Source: Thorsellia anophelis DSM 18579
Lineage (GTDB): Bacteria; Pseudomonadota; Gammaproteobacteria; Enterobacterales; Thorselliaceae
NCBI RefSeq assembly: GCF_900111395.1
Contig: NZ_FOHV01000003.1
Span: forward strand, 15,862-79,861
Reading direction: 5' to 3'
DNA: 64,000 nt
The notes under the pieces are model-generated. The model saw only the letters and a program-made list of their open reading frames with translations. It searched no databases and was not told the DNA's origin. This document shows, piece by piece, positions 38,092 to 48,055 of the stretch; position 1 is the stretch's first letter, and each line of letters starts with the position of its first letter. The position numbers were made by a program, and so were the translations under genes.

Positions 38092-39471
38092 TCATTCTAA
38101 TCCCAAGCGTGTTTTAGCTGCTAAAATGGCATTATTCATTTGCTTATCACTCACCCCACCCTTAGCGCTTCTTTTCTCAAGACATGATTGTAAAGATAAA
38201 ATTGGGTAAACGTCATCTTCAATAACCGAACTAAACGCTTTTAATTCCTCTAAGGATAATGCCTCTAATGCTTTACCTTTTGCAATAGCTCCAACAACTG
38301 CTTCACCCACAATATGATGCGCTTCTCTAAAAGGTATTCCTTTAGCAACCAAATAATCGGCAAGTTCTGTTGCATTCGCATAACCTTGAGAAGCGGCTTG
38401 CTCACATCTGGACTCATTAAGTCGAATATCCTCTAATACAAGCGTTGCCATTTGTAAACAATCTGACCAAGTCTCAAGCGCGTCAAATAAACCTTCTTTA
38501 TCTTCTTGCATATCCTTATTATAGGCTAAAGGTAAACCTTTTAAGGTCATCATTAAGCCTGATAAGGCACCTTGGACTCGGCCACACTTACCTCTTATCA
38601 ATTCAAGCGCATCTGGATTTTTCTTCTGCGGCATTAATGACGATCCTGAAGTAACCCTATCTGATAAAGCAATAAACCCTGCTTCACCACTATTAAAAAA
38701 GATCATATCTTCTGCGAATCTAGATAAATGAATCATGCTTATTGAAGCCGTGCTTAATAATTCCAATACATGATCACGTGAGGCAACACTATCAAGACTA
38801 TTGCGTGTGGCACCCTTAAATCCTAGCCAATTTGCTAACTGATCTCTATCCATAGGATAGGCGGTTCCTGCTAAAGCGCCCGAGCCTAATGGGCTGTAAT
38901 CCATTCGATTAAGGGCATCTTGAAGCCGGCTCGTGTCACGTTCTAACATCTCAACATAAGCTAAGCACCAATGTGCAAAGGTAATCGGTTGGGCACGTTG
39001 AAGGTGGGTATAGCCAGGCATAACAACGTGCTGCTGACTTTCAGCTGTTAGGACCAATGCTTGCTGCAAAAGTGTGAGATGTCCTATTAATTCATTAATT
39101 TGAGCTTTACACCACAATCTAAGATCTGTTGCTACTTGATCGTTGCGACTTCTCCCCGTGTGCAATTTTTTACCTAAATCACCCACTTTAGCAATCAATT
39201 GCTGCTCTACCCAGCTATGAATATCTTCAGCATCACTGTCTATCATCGCTGTAGGATTCGCATCTACTTCAGCTAAAAGTGCATTTAAAGCAACTTCTAA
39301 ATTTGTTTGTTCTTGCTCGGTTAACACAGAGACTGTCACCAATGCTTTCGACCAAGCTATAGAACCGATAATATCTTGCCTTGCAAAACGGTAATCAAAT
39401 CTTAAAGAGTCATTTAATAATTTAAAGCGAGCATCTGCTGCTTGCGTAAATCTTCCACCCCAAAGTGCCAT
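38092..39471 (-). CDS. argH: Argininosuccinate lyase
   Basis: Last step of arginine biosynthesis: argininosuccinate to arginine and fumarate. The 459-residue protein starts [10 protein letters not shown], with [38 protein letters not shown] and the fumarase/aspartase-superfamily signature [12 protein letters not shown] that holds the catalytic serine loop. Length is as in E. coli. It is the last gene of the leftward arg set (argC, argB, argH), with a 146-base gap after argB, so it may have its own promoter. argG is not in the window. Confidence 0.96.
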   Translation of the reverse strand: MALWGGRFTQAADARFKLLNDSLRFDYRFARQDIIGSIAWSKALVTVSVLTEQEQTNLEVALNALLAEVDANPTAMIDSDAEDIHSWVEQQLIAKVGDLGKKLHTGRSRNDQVATDLRLWCKAQINELIGHLTLLQQALVLTAESQQHVVMPGYTHLQRAQPITFAHWCLAYVEMLERDTSRLQDALNRMDYSPLGSGALAGTAYPMDRDQLANWLGFKGATRNSLDSVASRDHVLELLSTASISMIHLSRFAEDMIFFNSGEAGFIALSDRVTSGSSLMPQKKNPDALELIRGKCGRVQGALSGLMMTLKGLPLAYNKDMQEDKEGLFDALETWSDCLQMATLVLEDIRLNESRCEQAASQGYANATELADYLVAKGIPFREAHHIVGEAVVGAIAKGKALEALSLEELKAFSSVIEDDVYPILSLQSCLEKRSAKGGVSDKQMNNAILAAKTRLGLE

Positions 39472-39617
39472 ATTTTATCCTTTAATTTCTATCAATGATT
39501 TCATTTATCGTGCTTTCTCGTCACTTATCATATTGCGTGCAGTAAGCCACTAAACATCAAATACAATTTATCTGTTGGTATGCTAATAATATGCTAATTT
39601 GACAAGATTAACATACG

Positions 39618-40424
39618 TTATTGGGTATTTAACATCAAAGTTCCTATCGAGTGACCAGAAAATAACTTAGGTAATTCATCAAAGGCTTTGAAACTGGCTA
39701 TCGCCACTGGCGCGCCTAAATTAGTCGCTGCATCAAGCGCAGCGTTCACTTTTACCACCATCCCATCGGTGATAACTTTGGCGTGAATCAATTCATCAGC
39801 TAGTGCTCTATCCATTTTGGGTATGAGCGTTTTATTAGCATCAAGCACGCCACTGACATCTGCAAGTAACGCTAATTCGCCAGATAAACATTTAGCAACA
39901 GCAACCGCTGCCTCATCAGCATTCACATTCATACGCTCCCCATTTTCTGTAATGCCAATTGAGCTTATGATGGGTAAGTAGCCTTTAGAAAGCAGTAACT
40001 CTAAAAATTCAGGATCCCCTGCAGTTGCACGCCCCACATGACCAAGTGCCTCAGAAATCGGTGAAACCAAAACACTGTCTCCATCTCCTAAGCATAAGCC
40101 TATCGCCTTTAAATTTGCCTGCTTTGCTTTGCCCATTAAAATCTTATTGGCACTTCCTGCAAGTGCACCTACCACAATATCAATTTGAGACCGAGGAGTG
40201 ACTCTTAATCCATCAATTTTAGCGACGGGTAAATTCAGCTTACTCATCAATTCATCCACTACGCAGCCACCTCCATGCACAATCACGATGGGTCTTTTTG
40301 ACTGTGATGCACGTATTTGCTCTGACCAAAAATCACTGATAGCGTTAAACAGTGATTCTAAAGCGCCTGGTGTATCTAAAATCACACCGCCAAGTTTAAG
40401 TACTAAAGGCGTTTGTTTACTCAT
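39618..40424 (-). CDS. argB: Acetylglutamate kinase
   Basis: Second step of arginine synthesis: phosphorylates N-acetylglutamate with ATP. The 268-residue amino-acid kinase-fold protein has LKLGGVILD, the phosphate-binding VIVHGGGCVVDEL, LRVTPRSQ, NVNADEAAVAVAKCL and TDGMVVKVNAALDAA. It lies between argC and argH on the same strand, with a 144-base gap after argC. An insert near residue 30-45 (WSEQIRASQSKRP) makes it slightly longer than the E. coli enzyme. Confidence 0.95.
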   Translation of the reverse strand: MSKQTPLVLKLGGVILDTPGALESLFNAISDFWSEQIRASQSKRPIVIVHGGGCVVDELMSKLNLPVAKIDGLRVTPRSQIDIVVGALAGSANKILMGKAKQANLKAIGLCLGDGDSVLVSPISEALGHVGRATAGDPEFLELLLSKGYLPIISSIGITENGERMNVNADEAAVAVAKCLSGELALLADVSGVLDANKTLIPKMDRALADELIHAKVITDGMVVKVNAALDAATNLGAPVAIASFKAFDELPKLFSGHSIGTLMLNTQ

Positions 40425-40568
40425 AGGTTACTGACCTTAATTCAATTAGAAAAATAGTTAATATTCATTATGATGATTCATACATGACAGTTTAAACCGA
40501 ATAATATGTCATTAATCATTGGCTCACCTTGTTATAATCACTCAATGATTACCAAAAGATTAAACGCA

Positions 40569-41594
40569 TCAAACCAGTCCTGTAGAGCTTGCCAAACCAT
40601 ATCTCAGGTTAAAACATTGCACAGCTTGTGAGGCGGCACCTTTTAATAAGTTATCTTCAGCACTGACTAAAATTGCATGTTCGCCTTCTACAGCAAATCC
40701 AATATCACAATATGGCAATCCTACAACGGATTTAAGAGCGGGAATGCCCTCCTCGTAGAGTCTGACAATCTCTTGGCCTTGATAGGCATTTTGATATGCC
40801 ATCACTATTTTATCACGTGATACGCCTGGTTTTAATTTACAGGTAATTGTGGCAAGTATTCCCCTATCAAAGTTACCTAAATGTGGAGTAAAAATAACGT
40901 CTGTACCAAGGTGATAACTGATTTCAGGTTGATGGCGATGTTTAAATAATCCATATGGTTGTAGGCTTACTTCACAAAAACTATTCGTTAACGTTGCTTT
41001 ACGCCCTGCACCACTTACCCCACTAGTCGCATTAATAACAGGCCAAACAGATAGGTCTAATAACGATGCGTCAATTAAGGGTTTAAGTGCTAATTGTGCA
41101 GCTGTTGGATAACACCCAGGTACAGCAATCAGTGAAGCTTGTTTAAGGGCATCTGCTGCAAATTCAGCTAATCCATAGACTGCTGAGTTTAAAAGATCTG
41201 GATATTGATGCTCAAATCCATAATAAGATTGATAAAAGGCTGGGTCAGGTACCCTAAATGCACCTGATAAATCAAAAACAGTCACATTTTTATCTAAAAA
41301 ACACTTTGCAATATCATGGCTAACTTCATGTGCCGTCGCTAAAAATACAGCGTCGACATTTTCAGCGACTTGATTAATATCTAAAATCGGTTGAAGTTCT
41401 AATGAGACAACATTTCTCAATTGTGGGTATAATTCATGAAGTTTTTTCCCTGCATCTAGACTGTTTTTTGAGACATATAATCCGGTTAATTCAGAGTGAG
41501 GATGGTGAGATAAAATTCTAGCTAGCTGCGCACCTGAATACCCACTTGCCCCTATAATTGCTGTTTTAAGTTTTTTAAGATTCACCTGATTCAT
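40569..41594 (-). CDS. argC: N-acetyl-gamma-glutamyl-phosphate reductase
   Basis: Third step of arginine synthesis, an NADPH-dependent reduction to N-acetylglutamate semialdehyde. The 341-residue protein has the dinucleotide-binding [14 protein letters not shown], the catalytic cysteine in [23 protein letters not shown] and HRHQPEI. It is the first of the leftward argC-argB-argH genes and is followed upstream by argO in the same direction (89-base gap). An ARG-box-like palindrome lies in that gap. Confidence 0.95.
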   Translation of the reverse strand: MNQVNLKKLKTAIIGASGYSGAQLARILSHHPHSELTGLYVSKNSLDAGKKLHELYPQLRNVVSLELQPILDINQVAENVDAVFLATAHEVSHDIAKCFLDKNVTVFDLSGAFRVPDPAFYQSYYGFEHQYPDLLNSAVYGLAEFAADALKQASLIAVPGCYPTAAQLALKPLIDASLLDLSVWPVINATSGVSGAGRKATLTNSFCEVSLQPYGLFKHRHQPEISYHLGTDVIFTPHLGNFDRGILATITCKLKPGVSRDKIVMAYQNAYQGQEIVRLYEEGIPALKSVVGLPYCDIGFAVEGEHAILVSAEDNLLKGAASQAVQCFNLRYGLASSTGLV

Positions 41595-41628
41595 TCCTTA
41601 TAATAAAATAGTTTGACATACAATCACT

Positions 41629-41642
41629 GAATAAAATTTAAT
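41629..41642. promoter_or_regulatory. Possible ARG box upstream of argC
   Basis: TGAATAAAATTTAA matches the ArgR half-site pattern TGAATwwwwATTCA at 12 of 14 positions. It sits 35 bases before the argC start. Single-site evidence is weak in such AT-rich DNA. Confidence 0.35.
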
Positions 41643-41683
41643 TGATGAAGAACACGTTTAAAAGATAATTTTAGATAAACTCA

Positions 41684-42298
41684 TCATACATTGAAGAAAA
41701 ATAAAAGATTAATTGATATCATCAGCATCATAATACCAATTATGAGATCTAATATTTGCCAACTTCTTTTTTTCTCAAATAGCGGTCTTAAAAAGCGTGC
41801 ACCATATCCAAGTGAGAAAAAGAAGCTAAATGAAGCAATGCAGGCTCCTAGCCCAAATAACCAAGCATATTGCCCAAATTGAGCGGCAATCGAACCGAGT
41901 AGAATGACCGTATCTAAATAAACATGAGGGTTTAAAAACGTAAACGCGGCGCAGCTTAATAGTGCGACTTTCAAACTTTGTGTCTCTTTTGCGTTTGCTG
42001 AGTCTAATATACCAGTACCTTTATAGGCTGAAATAAGCCTCAAAATACCATAGGTTGTAATGAATGCTGCACCTGCAAAACGGGCAATATCAATCACTAT
42101 TGGATACTGTTGTACCACTAAATAAAATCCACTTACACCTATTGTGATCAGTAACGCATCAGCAAGTGCACAAAAAAATGTTAATGCAAAAACATGTCTA
42201 CCAATCAATCCCTGTCTTAAAATAAAGGCATTTTGTGAACCAATCGCCACGATTAATGAGAGCCCTAATAAAAATCCCTGCAGTACAATTGAAATCAT
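41684..42298 (-). CDS. argO: ArgO/LysE-type amino-acid exporter
   Basis: A 204-residue LysE-superfamily exporter with six hydrophobic segments, beginning with the LysE/ArgO head GFLLGLSLIVAIGSQNAFILRQGL and containing AAFTFLNPHVYLDTVILLGSI. ArgO in E. coli exports arginine and canavanine. It lies between argC and the divergent argE, inside the arginine biosynthetic cluster, which supports arginine as substrate. The basic/lysine alternative cannot be excluded from sequence. Confidence 0.87.
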   Translation of the reverse strand: MISIVLQGFLLGLSLIVAIGSQNAFILRQGLIGRHVFALTFFCALADALLITIGVSGFYLVVQQYPIVIDIARFAGAAFITTYGILRLISAYKGTGILDSANAKETQSLKVALLSCAAFTFLNPHVYLDTVILLGSIAAQFGQYAWLFGLGACIASFSFFFSLGYGARFLRPLFEKKRSWQILDLIIGIMMLMISINLLFFFNV

Positions 42299-42505
42299 TT
42301 ACTTACCATCCAATCAAAAAGAATATTTGTCATTTTATTGTATATTAGTTTGCTTTATTGCCAATAGAGTGTTCATCTAGGCTAATCACCTGTCATTGGA
42401 AATTTCAAAAAAATGCGACATTATACAAAGCCAGCTTGCTTGTCATTTGAAGATCCATTAAAGTCATTATACTCAAATTTTTTTTAAATTAATGATACCA
42501 TTAAC

Positions 42506-42521
42506 TTGCATTTTTATGCAA
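42506..42521. promoter_or_regulatory. ARG-box-like palindrome before argE
   Basis: TTGCATTTTTATGCAA is a perfect palindrome with a central TTTT. It keeps the ArgR geometry TGnATwwwwATnCA, and lies 47 bases before the argE start codon. It lies in the argO-argE divergent region and could control both genes. Confidence 0.55.
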
Positions 42522-42568
42522 AATATTAGCATAATATATCAAAATATATGTTCAATAGGAACCCAATC

Positions 42569-43747
42569 ATGACTCAACTACCAGACTTTTTTACGCTATA
42601 TCGCACCTTAATTGCTATTCCAACTGTCAGTTCTGATGATACTAATTTAGATAACCCTAATTTACCACTCATTGAGGCTCTAAGTAGTTGGTTTGAAACA
42701 CTTGGTTTTGAAATCACAATATCAAAGGTCCCAGAAAGTCGTGATAAATACAATCTGTTAGCAAGCATTTACCCTAAAAATGGGGTCACCCAAGGCGGCT
42801 TACTATTAACTGGTCATACCGACACCGTCCCATTTGATCAAGGTCGCTGGACGCAAGATCCATTTAAACTGACTGAACGCGAAAACAAATTATATGGTTT
42901 AGGAACTGCCGATATGAAAGGGTTTTTCGCTTTTATTCTTGATGCACTTTCACAAATTGACCTAAGTAAAATCACTAAACCACTTCATATTCTTGCGACT
43001 GCCGATGAAGAAAGTACTATGGCAGGCGCTCGTTATTTTGCTGCAAATGCACTGATTAGACCTGATTTTGCCATTATTGGTGAACCCACGTCCTTAGAAC
43101 CTATCAGGGCACATAAAGGTCATGTTGCCCATGCTCTCAAAATTATTGGCCAATCGGGCCATTCAAGTAACCCTGCGCTTGGCGTCAATGCAATTGACTT
43201 AATGCATGAATCAATCGGTCATCTGATTGAGCTAAGAGAATCGCTTAAAACACGCTATCAAAATGCTTCCTTTACTGTCCCTCACCCTACAATGAACTTT
43301 GGCTATATTAATGGGGGCGATGCTGCTAACCGTATCTGCGCTTGTTGTGAACTACATTTAGATATCAGGCCTCTTCCTGGTCTCAGCTTAGATGAATTAA
43401 ATGGTTTGGTTACCGATGCGTTAAAACCTGTGACAGACAAATATCCTGGTCGTTTAAATATCCAAGAGATGCATGCTTCTATTCCAGGTTATGAATGCCC
43501 GACCGATCATCATTTAGTCAAAGAAATCGAAAAATTATTAGCCAAAAGAACAGATGTTGTAAACTACTGCACAGAAGCTCCCTTTATTCAATCACTCTGT
43601 CCAACACTCGTACTAGGACCGGGTTCAATAGATCAAGCACATCAACCAGATGAGTTTATAGATATGAGTTTCATTGAGCCAACACGTAAGGTGCTGACGC
43701 AACTTATTCAATTTTTTTGTTTAAATGAAACTTATCAAACTAATTAA
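42569..43747 (+). CDS. argE: Acetylornithine deacetylase
   Basis: Zn-dependent M20 hydrolase releasing ornithine from N-acetylornithine. The 392-residue protein shows [12 protein letters not shown] (metal His and Asp), [13 protein letters not shown] (bridging Asp), [14 protein letters not shown] (catalytic Glu-Glu), [15 protein letters not shown], and the C-terminal metal His in [10 protein letters not shown]. The second ATG (MTQLPDF) is chosen because AGGA lies eight bases upstream. It is divergent from argO/argC and followed by ppc, as in E. coli. Confidence 0.95.
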   Translation: MTQLPDFFTLYRTLIAIPTVSSDDTNLDNPNLPLIEALSSWFETLGFEITISKVPESRDKYNLLASIYPKNGVTQGGLLLTGHTDTVPFDQGRWTQDPFKLTERENKLYGLGTADMKGFFAFILDALSQIDLSKITKPLHILATADEESTMAGARYFAANALIRPDFAIIGEPTSLEPIRAHKGHVAHALKIIGQSGHSSNPALGVNAIDLMHESIGHLIELRESLKTRYQNASFTVPHPTMNFGYINGGDAANRICACCELHLDIRPLPGLSLDELNGLVTDALKPVTDKYPGRLNIQEMHASIPGYECPTDHHLVKEIEKLLAKRTDVVNYCTEAPFIQSLCPTLVLGPGSIDQAHQPDEFIDMSFIEPTRKVLTQLIQFFCLNETYQTN

Positions 43748-43857
43748 GTATCAAACATAAAAGAAGGATTGACAGAGCAATCATTTCTTTGCATTCTAAT
43801 AGAACATGTAACACTAAGAAATACTTTTATCTTTGTTTTAGCATAATCAGGAGCAAC

Positions 43858-46500
43858 ATGAACGAGCAATATTCGGCTATGCGTAGCCATGTCAGTATGT
43901 TAGGTAGTATGTTAGGGGATACAATCAAAGATGCGTTGGGCGATAAAATTCTTCAACGAGTTGAAAATCTTAGGTTGCTATCTAAATCCTCAAGAGCAGG
44001 TAATAGTGAAGATAGAAAAGCACTTTTAACTGCACTTGAAAATTTATCCAATGATGAATTGTTGCCTGTTGCCCGTGCTTTTAGCCAATTTTTAAATTTG
44101 ACCAATACAGTTGAGCAATACCATAGCATCAGCCCTAAAGCTGGGAACACAACCACGCCACAAATCATTCAGCAGCTTCGTGAACGTTTAAGAGCTCATT
44201 CAGTGACAAGTGAACAGGTCGTTGATGCGATTAAAGAGCTTTCTATTGAACTTGTCCTAACGGCCCATCCAACCGAAATTACTCGAAGAACCATGATTCA
44301 TAAATTAATTGAAGTCAACAACTGTCTTCAACGTTTAGATCATGCTGATATCACAGACTATGAAAGAAGTAACCTGACAAGAAGATTACGCCAATTAGTT
44401 GCACAATCTTGGCATACGGATGAAATGCGTAAAGTGCGCCCTACCCCTGTTGATGAAGCAAAATGGGGATTTGCAGTGGTTGAAAATAGCCTATGGCAAG
44501 CTGTACCTGAATTTTTAAGGGAACTCGATGAACAACTCGAGGTGTCGACGAATTACCGCTTACCCATCGACGCAAACCCTGTCAAATTCACCTCTTGGAT
44601 GGGGGGCGATAGAGATGGCAATCCCAATGTCACAGCAACCGTAACAAGGCATGTTTTACTTTTAGGCCGCTGGAAAGCTGCAGATTTGTTTTTAAAAGAC
44701 ATCCAGCAACTTATCTCTGAATTATCCATGAGTCATGCAACTGATGCGCTTAAATCTATCGCACCTGAGGGCTCACAAGAGCCTTATCGTGATATATTAA
44801 AAGGTGTCAGAAAGCAGTTGACAACTTCTCTTGAGCATTTAGAAGCGGTTCTGAATAAAGATGCAAAACTTGACCATAGTTTACTGCTTAAAGATGAGGA
44901 CCTGTGGGAGCCTTTAAAAGCGTGTTTTGACTCTCTCAAAGCTTGTGGGATGGATATTATTGCTGAAGGTCAACTACTTGATACTTTACGTAGAATCAAA
45001 TGTTTTGGCGTTCACCTTGTTCGCATTGATATCCGACAAGAGAGCACTCGCCACAGTGATGCGATTGCAGAGATCACTCGCTATTTAGGGCTTGGCGATT
45101 ATAACAGTTGGGCTGAATGTGATAAACAAGCCTTTTTAATTGCTGAGCTCAATTCAAGAAGGCCTTTATTTCCATCTGTCTGGTCGCCTTCTGCTGATAC
45201 ACAAGAAGTGTTAGATACCTGTAAGCTCGTTGCAGGCTCTTCTTCAAAAGCGATTGCAGCTTATGTGATTTCTATGGCTAGGACGGCATCAGATGTCCTT
45301 GCAGTGCACCTTTTACTTCGCGAATCTGGCTGCATTAATCCGCCAATGGTTGCGCCACTTTTTGAAACTCTCAACGATCTTAATAATGCCGAAACGGTAA
45401 TGGGATCATTATTAAATATTGACTGGTATCGTGGACTTTTGCTAAGCAAGCAACAAAGTAAACAAATGGTCATGATAGGGTATTCAGATTCAGCGAAAGA
45501 TGCTGGAGCGATGGCCGCTTCATGGGCACAATATAGTGCGCAGGATGCATTGATCAAACTGTGTCAAAACTTAGGAATTGAATTAACTTTATTCCATGGC
45601 CGTGGTGGTTCAATTGGTCGTGGTGGAGCGCCTGCTCACGCAGCACTATTATCTCAACCTCCTGGTAGCTTAAAAGGCGGACTGCGTGTTACAGAACAAG
45701 GTGAAATGATCCGGTTTAAATTTGGGGTACCTGAAGTTGCAATTAACAGTCTCGCACTTTATACCAGTGCCGTGCTAGAGGCGAATCTATTACCTCCGCC
45801 TGAGCCTAAAGCACAATGGTGTGAATTGATGGACAGTCTATCAGACATATCATGCGATATTTACCGGAGCTATGTAAGAGAAAATCCTGACTTTGTGCCT
45901 TATTTTAGGGCTGCAACACCAGAACAAGAACTTGCCAAACTTCCACTAGGCTCTCGCCCTGCGAAACGTAAACCTAATGGAGGCGTCGAGTCTCTACGCG
46001 CTATTCCATGGATATTTGCTTGGACACAAAATCGTTTAATCCTTCCTGCTTGGTTAGGTGCTGGTGCGTCTTTAGCCAAAGTCATTGAAGATGGTAAAAA
46101 ACCCATGCTTGAAGAGATGTGCCGTGATTGGCCATTTTTCTCAACACGAATTGGTATGCTAGAAATGGTGTATTCTAAAACAGACCTGTGGTTAACTGAA
46201 TATTATGACCAAAGACTCGTTGAAGAAAAACTCTGGCCACTTGGTAAACAACTTCGTGAAGCATTAAAAGCAGATATCAATACTGTTTTATCATTAGCGA
46301 ATGATGAACATTTAATGGCAGATTTACCTTGGATTGCTGAATCTATTGCACTTCGTAATATTTATACGGATCCTTTAAATGTGCTACAAGCGGAATTGCT
46401 CCATCGTTCAAGGCAACAAACCGAACCTGATGATAGAATTGAGCATGCGCTTATGGTGACGATCGCTGGAATTGCAGCAGGCATGCGTAATACCGGTTAA
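43858..46500 (+). CDS. ppc: Phosphoenolpyruvate carboxylase
   Basis: Anaplerotic carboxylation of PEP to oxaloacetate. The start at [16 protein letters not shown] has AGGAG six bases upstream and matches the E. coli N-terminus; length from there is 880 residues. Conserved catalytic blocks are [13 protein letters not shown] (catalytic His), [53 protein letters not shown], and the C-terminal IAAGMRNTG. It follows argE by 110 bases. A strong hairpin terminator follows. Confidence 0.97.
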   Translation: MNEQYSAMRSHVSMLGSMLGDTIKDALGDKILQRVENLRLLSKSSRAGNSEDRKALLTALENLSNDELLPVARAFSQFLNLTNTVEQYHSISPKAGNTTTPQIIQQLRERLRAHSVTSEQVVDAIKELSIELVLTAHPTEITRRTMIHKLIEVNNCLQRLDHADITDYERSNLTRRLRQLVAQSWHTDEMRKVRPTPVDEAKWGFAVVENSLWQAVPEFLRELDEQLEVSTNYRLPIDANPVKFTSWMGGDRDGNPNVTATVTRHVLLLGRWKAADLFLKDIQQLISELSMSHATDALKSIAPEGSQEPYRDILKGVRKQLTTSLEHLEAVLNKDAKLDHSLLLKDEDLWEPLKACFDSLKACGMDIIAEGQLLDTLRRIKCFGVHLVRIDIRQESTRHSDAIAEITRYLGLGDYNSWAECDKQAFLIAELNSRRPLFPSVWSPSADTQEVLDTCKLVAGSSSKAIAAYVISMARTASDVLAVHLLLRESGCINPPMVAPLFETLNDLNNAETVMGSLLNIDWYRGLLLSKQQSKQMVMIGYSDSAKDAGAMAASWAQYSAQDALIKLCQNLGIELTLFHGRGGSIGRGGAPAHAALLSQPPGSLKGGLRVTEQGEMIRFKFGVPEVAINSLALYTSAVLEANLLPPPEPKAQWCELMDSLSDISCDIYRSYVRENPDFVPYFRAATPEQELAKLPLGSRPAKRKPNGGVESLRAIPWIFAWTQNRLILPAWLGAGASLAKVIEDGKKPMLEEMCRDWPFFSTRIGMLEMVYSKTDLWLTEYYDQRLVEEKLWPLGKQLREALKADINTVLSLANDEHLMADLPWIAESIALRNIYTDPLNVLQAELLHRSRQQTEPDDRIEHALMVTIAGIAAGMRNTG

Positions 46501-46512
46501 TCTCATTTCATT

Positions 46513-46544
46513 TGCACTAACTGGTTAATTAGCTAGTTAGTGCA
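46513..46544 (+). terminator. ppc terminator
   Basis: TGCACTAACT and AGTTAGTGCA are perfect 10-bp arms with a 12-base loop, starting 13 bases after the ppc stop and followed by TTTATTGT. Position and stem length make it a likely transcription end. Confidence 0.75.
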
Positions 46545-46659
46545 TTTATTGTGCTACTCGTCTAAATGGCTATTCATCCTTTCAATATCACCTTCCCCAA
46601 CCTATTAATATTCAATGCATTACCAAATGGAACTATGAATAAAACATCATTCATTGTTA

Positions 46660-46968
46660 ATTTTATTGACTGATAGGTTTCGCTGGCTTTGTAAGGTTAA
46701 AAGACGTAAATTTACTGATATCATTTGTCCAAATACGATCTGCGATGAAGCACAGTACTTGATTAAACAAGTCACAAAGCTTTATCGGCTTGAGGCACGG
46801 CTTAAATTCAAAACAAATCAATACAGACATATGATAAGAAACAGCATCGCACGGCCTATTATAGAAGCGCTTGAGGGCTGGATAGATAGCACATTAGAGA
46901 AAATACTGGTTGAGAGTGCAACTAAACCATGCACAAAATCGGTGGCCAAGTATCAAAACGTATATTAG
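46660..46968 (+). pseudogene. IS66-family transposase (TnpC) fragment
   Basis: About 100 residues with FRWLCKVKRRKFTDI, AQYLIKQVTKLYRLEARLK, and RPIIEALEGWIDSTLEKIL. IS66 TnpC proteins carry CWAHxRRKF, then I..LYxIE and P...L..WL in this order, so this is an internal piece of that protein. Both ends are missing. The other IS66 genes in the window are 12 kb away at 33.8-34.3 kb. Confidence 0.7.
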
Positions 46969-47071
46969 TCCAGGGAATTAACTATATTGATCTAGGTTAA
47001 TCAAGATAAAATAAGAGGAATCAGTTCAAAACACCAAAATATTTATATGATTGATTTTTTTAAATATTTAA

Positions 47072-47317
47072 TCAGGAAACAGTTTTTGAATGCATCCTTT
47101 TTAGAAATGCATCACTGTCAAACGATTTTGGTTCACCAGATTGTTGGCCCAATAAAAGTGCATCTTGCAGTGCTTTCAAACGGGTTTCATGTCCTTCAAG
47201 CAATCTCAGCTCAACCCTTACAACATCACTCGCCTTATTGTAACGACCGCTCTGCACTTGTTTGTCTAAAAATTCTTTGAAACATTCGTCCAAAGAGATT
47301 AAGGTATTTTTTGGCAT
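47072..47317 (-). CDS. parD: ParD-family antitoxin, orphan
   Basis: An 81-residue ribbon-helix-helix antitoxin: ISLDECFKEFLDKQVQSGRY and NKASDVVRVELRLLEGHE match ParD/CopG-type antitoxins. AGGGGGA precedes the ATG. In ParDE loci the toxin gene follows within a few bases; here downstream sequence is stops and then the IS66 fragment, and no ParE is present. It may act as a solitary repressor, provide immunity against ParE elsewhere, or be a leftover. Confidence 0.82.
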   Translation of the reverse strand: MPKNTLISLDECFKEFLDKQVQSGRYNKASDVVRVELRLLEGHETRLKALQDALLLGQQSGEPKSFDSDAFLKRMHSKTVS

Positions 47318-47478
47318 TTATATTCCCCCTAAAGTTAGAGTTCAATTTCAACTGTACCAAATTTTAGTATGATTAAAATTATATATCAGAGCCATGTAAA
47401 AATGCATATTTTTACGTTTCAAACTTTCTCAGTATAAAAGGTCAATACATACACTAAAAAATGGGGTAATAGCCAATC

Positions 47479-47580
47479 TATGAAGATAGCTGCGCTGATC
47501 TCGGCTACGACCCTGTGGATGGCGATTATGGCCGTCGGACTACTGATGCTGGAATCACATTAGATGGTTGGATTGATTAG
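47479..47580 (+). pseudogene. Possible peptidoglycan-binding-domain remnant
   Basis: An open segment reads LGYDPVDGDYGRRTTDAGIT, close to the core of peptidoglycan-binding domain 1 (LGYxPGPVDGxFGPxT). It is more GC-rich than its surroundings, has no start codon and ends at a TAG. It could be a scrap of an imported lytic enzyme or chance similarity. Confidence 0.3.
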
Positions 47581-47674
47581 AATCTGATTGCCATGTTGAG
47601 GAGAGTTACTAAGCTGCGTTCAAGCATAGCTTGCCGTAAATGTTCAGCCAATACGTTAAATATTGCACTTATTA

Positions 47675-48043
47675 TTAAGGCTGCATTAGGCTTTGAATCA
47701 CCTTTGAATTGATCGGTACTAACCCTACTTTGATGCCAAAAGGTTTAAAAACCTTATCTAGTATATCCGTGTTAAAACAAGATCTATCATTTTCAATATC
47801 TGAAATGGTTTTCCTGGATACTTTAACTAGTTTTACATATTCAGCTTGTTTCAATCCAGCGATATGAATACGTAAAACCTTTAATGCTTGGCCTTGAGTG
47901 AGCCTGCCCAAAAGTAAGTCATGCATCACGTTTAAAATCTCTGTGTGCCTATCTATATCCTCTGTGGGTTGTAGATGCTTCGATACGCGTTGCGCTTGTA
48001 CTTTTTTTGCGTTTCCTTTTATCATCTCTTTGTTTTGTTTCAT
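47675..48043 (-). CDS. XRE-family (HipB-like) antitoxin
   Basis: A 122-residue protein with an extended basic N-terminus and a C-terminal Cro/C1-type helix-turn-helix: LKQAEYVKLVKVSRKTISDI and ENDRSCFNTDILDKVFKPF. Such proteins repress their operon and bind HipA. It lies only 12 bases downstream of the hipA-like gene, the reverse of the common hipB-hipA order. It appears intact although hipA is interrupted. Confidence 0.78.
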   Translation of the reverse strand: MKQNKEMIKGNAKKVQAQRVSKHLQPTEDIDRHTEILNVMHDLLLGRLTQGQALKVLRIHIAGLKQAEYVKLVKVSRKTISDIENDRSCFNTDILDKVFKPFGIKVGLVPINSKVIQSLMQP

Positions 48044-48055
48044 ACCCTCACCTGT

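Noticed and set aside
46500-47071. ParE toxin beside parD
   Set aside because: Sequence downstream of parD on its strand has stops at once and then IS66 debris; no ParE-like frame is found.
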